Shown: one piece after another, positions 43,578 to 44,723 of the stretch
How positions within the stretch are numbered: position 1 is the first letter of the stretch
How the letters are laid out: each line of letters opens with the position of its first letter
DNA from: Bdellovibrionales bacterium
GTDB taxonomy: Bacteria; Bdellovibrionota_G; JALEGL01; JAGRMV01
Assembly (NCBI GenBank): GCA_020434365.1
Contig: JAGRAX010000005.1
Location: 1 to 44,723 of the forward strand
Direction of reading: 5' to 3'
Length of the DNA: 44,723 nt
Translations under genes and position numbers: made by a program
The notes under the pieces: model-generated
Database searches by the model: none
Told to the model about the DNA's origin: nothing
The model's input: only the letters and a program-made list of their open reading frames with translations

Positions 43578-44723
43578 ACCTTTTACATCCCATTTCACTT
43601 TTTCTTTTTCTGTGTCCTGTATTTGCTTTCTTTTCCTTGCGTTGGGCTAAAAGAATTTCTCTCATAACATGTGTGCTGGTATGTATCTTATGGTTTGCTT
43701 CAGTTCCTTTTCCCCAATTTGAATTGGATATCTTGAATGGACTATGGAAACTAGATTCTCTGAGCGCAAATCAAAAACTATTTGCAAAAATTTATTTTCT
43801 CACTCTATGTGTCAGTCTTGGATTTTCATATCAATCTCAAAAAAAGAGAGAGCTTTTTGCGATTGTCTTTCATGCGCTTTTATCTTGTTCAGTCATTCTT
43901 GCAAAAAAGTGGATTGATTTCTTCGTGTATTGGGAATTGATGTCCTTGGGATCTTTCCTTCTTATCTGGACAAGCCCACACAAAGAAGCAAAAGCAGCAG
44001 GTATTAGATATTTCATATACCATGTCCTTGGAGGTGGTCTACTTATGATTGGGTGTGCATGGGCAATGTTGAGGAATACTCCCTATGGACAGGCTCTACC
44101 TATGCATACAAGCAGTCTTTTTATTCTTTTGGCATGTCTGATCAATGTTGGAGCCGTGCCGTTTCATACTTGGGTTAAAGATGCCTACCCAAAGACATCG
44201 ATCTATGCTTCCCCTGTATTGAGCGTGTTTGTTACAAAAACCTCCGTATTTGCTTTGATCGTGCTATTTCCAGGCTTCTCTCCTCTCATTGTAATTGGTG
44301 CCTGTATGTCTATTTATGGGGCTTTGTACGCACTGTTGGAAAATAACCTTAGAAAACTTTTATCCTATCACATTGTTAGCCAAGTTGGATTTATGGTGTG
44401 CGCTGTTGGAATCGGAAGTACCTTGAGTTTGCAAGGAGCCGTTTCTCATGCTGTTTGTCACATCCTCTATAAGTCTCTCTTGTTTATGTCGGTTGGAAGT
44501 CTTATCTATGGTCTGGGAAGAGAAAAACTATCTTCTCTGGGCTCTTTAAGAAAGCTCATGCCATGGACATTCATTTGCTATATCATTGGAGGACTTTCAA
44601 TTTCAGGAGTTCCTTTTTTTAATGGCTTTGTAAGCAAGAGCATCATTATAGAAGCCTCTAAAAATGGACATACTTGGCTTCCATGGATTCTTAAAGCAGC
44701 TAGCATCGGAACCTTCCTATCTG
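43574..44723 (+). CDS. Antiporter-like subunit, copy 3 (cut by window edge)
   Basis: 383 codons are visible with no stop. The protein is a proton-conducting NuoN/MrpD-family subunit: TM5 Glu in FFVYWELMSLGSFLL, RYFIYHVLGGGLLMIG, VPFHTWVKDAYPKTSIYASPVLSVFVTKTSVFALI (TM7-TM8), LRKLLSYHIVSQVGFMV, HILYKSLLFMSVGS and LSISGVPFFNGFVSKSII (TM12 Lys). The TM7 Lys normally five residues before the PxH is Asn here (INVGAVPFH). The third such subunit in the operon. Downstream partners are outside the window. Confidence 0.9.
   Translation, partial: MNLLHPISLFLFLCPVFAFFSLRWAKRISLITCVLVCILWFASVPFPQFELDILNGLWKLDSLSANQKLFAKIYFLTLCVSLGFSYQSQKKRELFAIVFHALLSCSVILAKKWIDFFVYWELMSLGSFLLIWTSPHKEAKAAGIRYFIYHVLGGGLLMIGCAWAMLRNTPYGQALPMHTSSLFILLACLINVGAVPFHTWVKDAYPKTSIYASPVLSVFVTKTSVFALIVLFPGFSPLIVIGACMSIYGALYALLENNLRKLLSYHIVSQVGFMVCAVGIGSTLSLQGAVSHAVCHILYKSLLFMSVGSLIYGLGREKLSSLGSLRKLMPWTFICYIIGGLSISGVPFFNGFVSKSIIIEASKNGHTWLPWILKAASIGTFLS

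Overview
The window is a contiguous, gene-dense piece of a bacterial chromosome with GC visibly below 50%. No rRNA, tRNA, insertion sequence, prophage or CRISPR array was seen. The gene set is Gram-negative in style: SecDF-YajC, an RF2 without programmed frameshift, FadI/FadJ-type beta-oxidation, a PEGA-domain Ser/Thr kinase, an HD-GYP response regulator, a sigma-54 activator and a lipoprotein. Class I lysyl-tRNA synthetase, the DUF2330/RnfD-like pair and the PEGA kinase point to Bdellovibrionota or another former deltaproteobacterial lineage. That placement is an inference, not a demonstrated fact.

Region 1 (1-5500): 5' part of class I lysyl-tRNA synthetase (minus), an acidic/Gly-Asn-rich lipoprotein, a possible tiny ORF and prfB (all minus), diverging after only 29 bp from a class A penicillin-binding protein. 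The PBP ends in a palindromic element and a bidirectional terminator. Region 2 (5500-14260, all minus): a phasin-like coiled-coil protein with its own promoter, then recJ, secF, secD, yajC, tgt, queA, a small Cys4 protein and a family-4 uracil-DNA glycosylase, many joined by 1-nt stop/start overlaps. Region 3 (14382-20028, plus): thiolase and FadJ-type multifunctional protein for fatty-acid oxidation, then an orphan RnfD/NqrB-like membrane protein and an exported DUF2330 protein.

Region 4 (20037-24732, minus): a coupled three-gene signalling operon of sigma-54 activator (PocR-like input domain), a BtuF-fold binding protein without a signal peptide, and a PEGA-domain Ser/Thr kinase. Region 5 (24918-28846): a class III aminotransferase diverging from an MMPL/RND exporter, a pair resembling hopanoid-associated HpnO/HpnN. 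Region 6 (28857-31233, minus): HD-GYP response regulator, DUF309 protein and an MltB-like lytic transglycosylase. The transglycosylase has a signal peptide in frame but no ordinary start codon (ATA where ATG is expected). Region 7 (31531-36260, plus): NfeD protease and slipin, thymidine kinase, then NfuA / low-molecular-weight phosphatase / fructosamine-kinase-like, probably a protein-repair (deglycation) unit.

Region 8 (36263-44723): an NhaC-type Na+/H+ antiporter diverging from a large Mrp/Mbh-type operon. The operon order is E, F, G, split MrpA C-terminus (MbhD-like, MbhE-like), B, C, D, then a second D-like subunit, a 41-residue membrane ORF and a third D-like subunit cut by the window edge. 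This matches the membrane arm of archaeal membrane-bound hydrogenase (MbhA-H order) more than a canonical mrpABCDEFG operon. Together with the unannotated small subunit and a third antiporter-like subunit lacking the TM7 lysine, it is the best candidate in the window for an under-described system. What lies just downstream of 44723 will decide its function.
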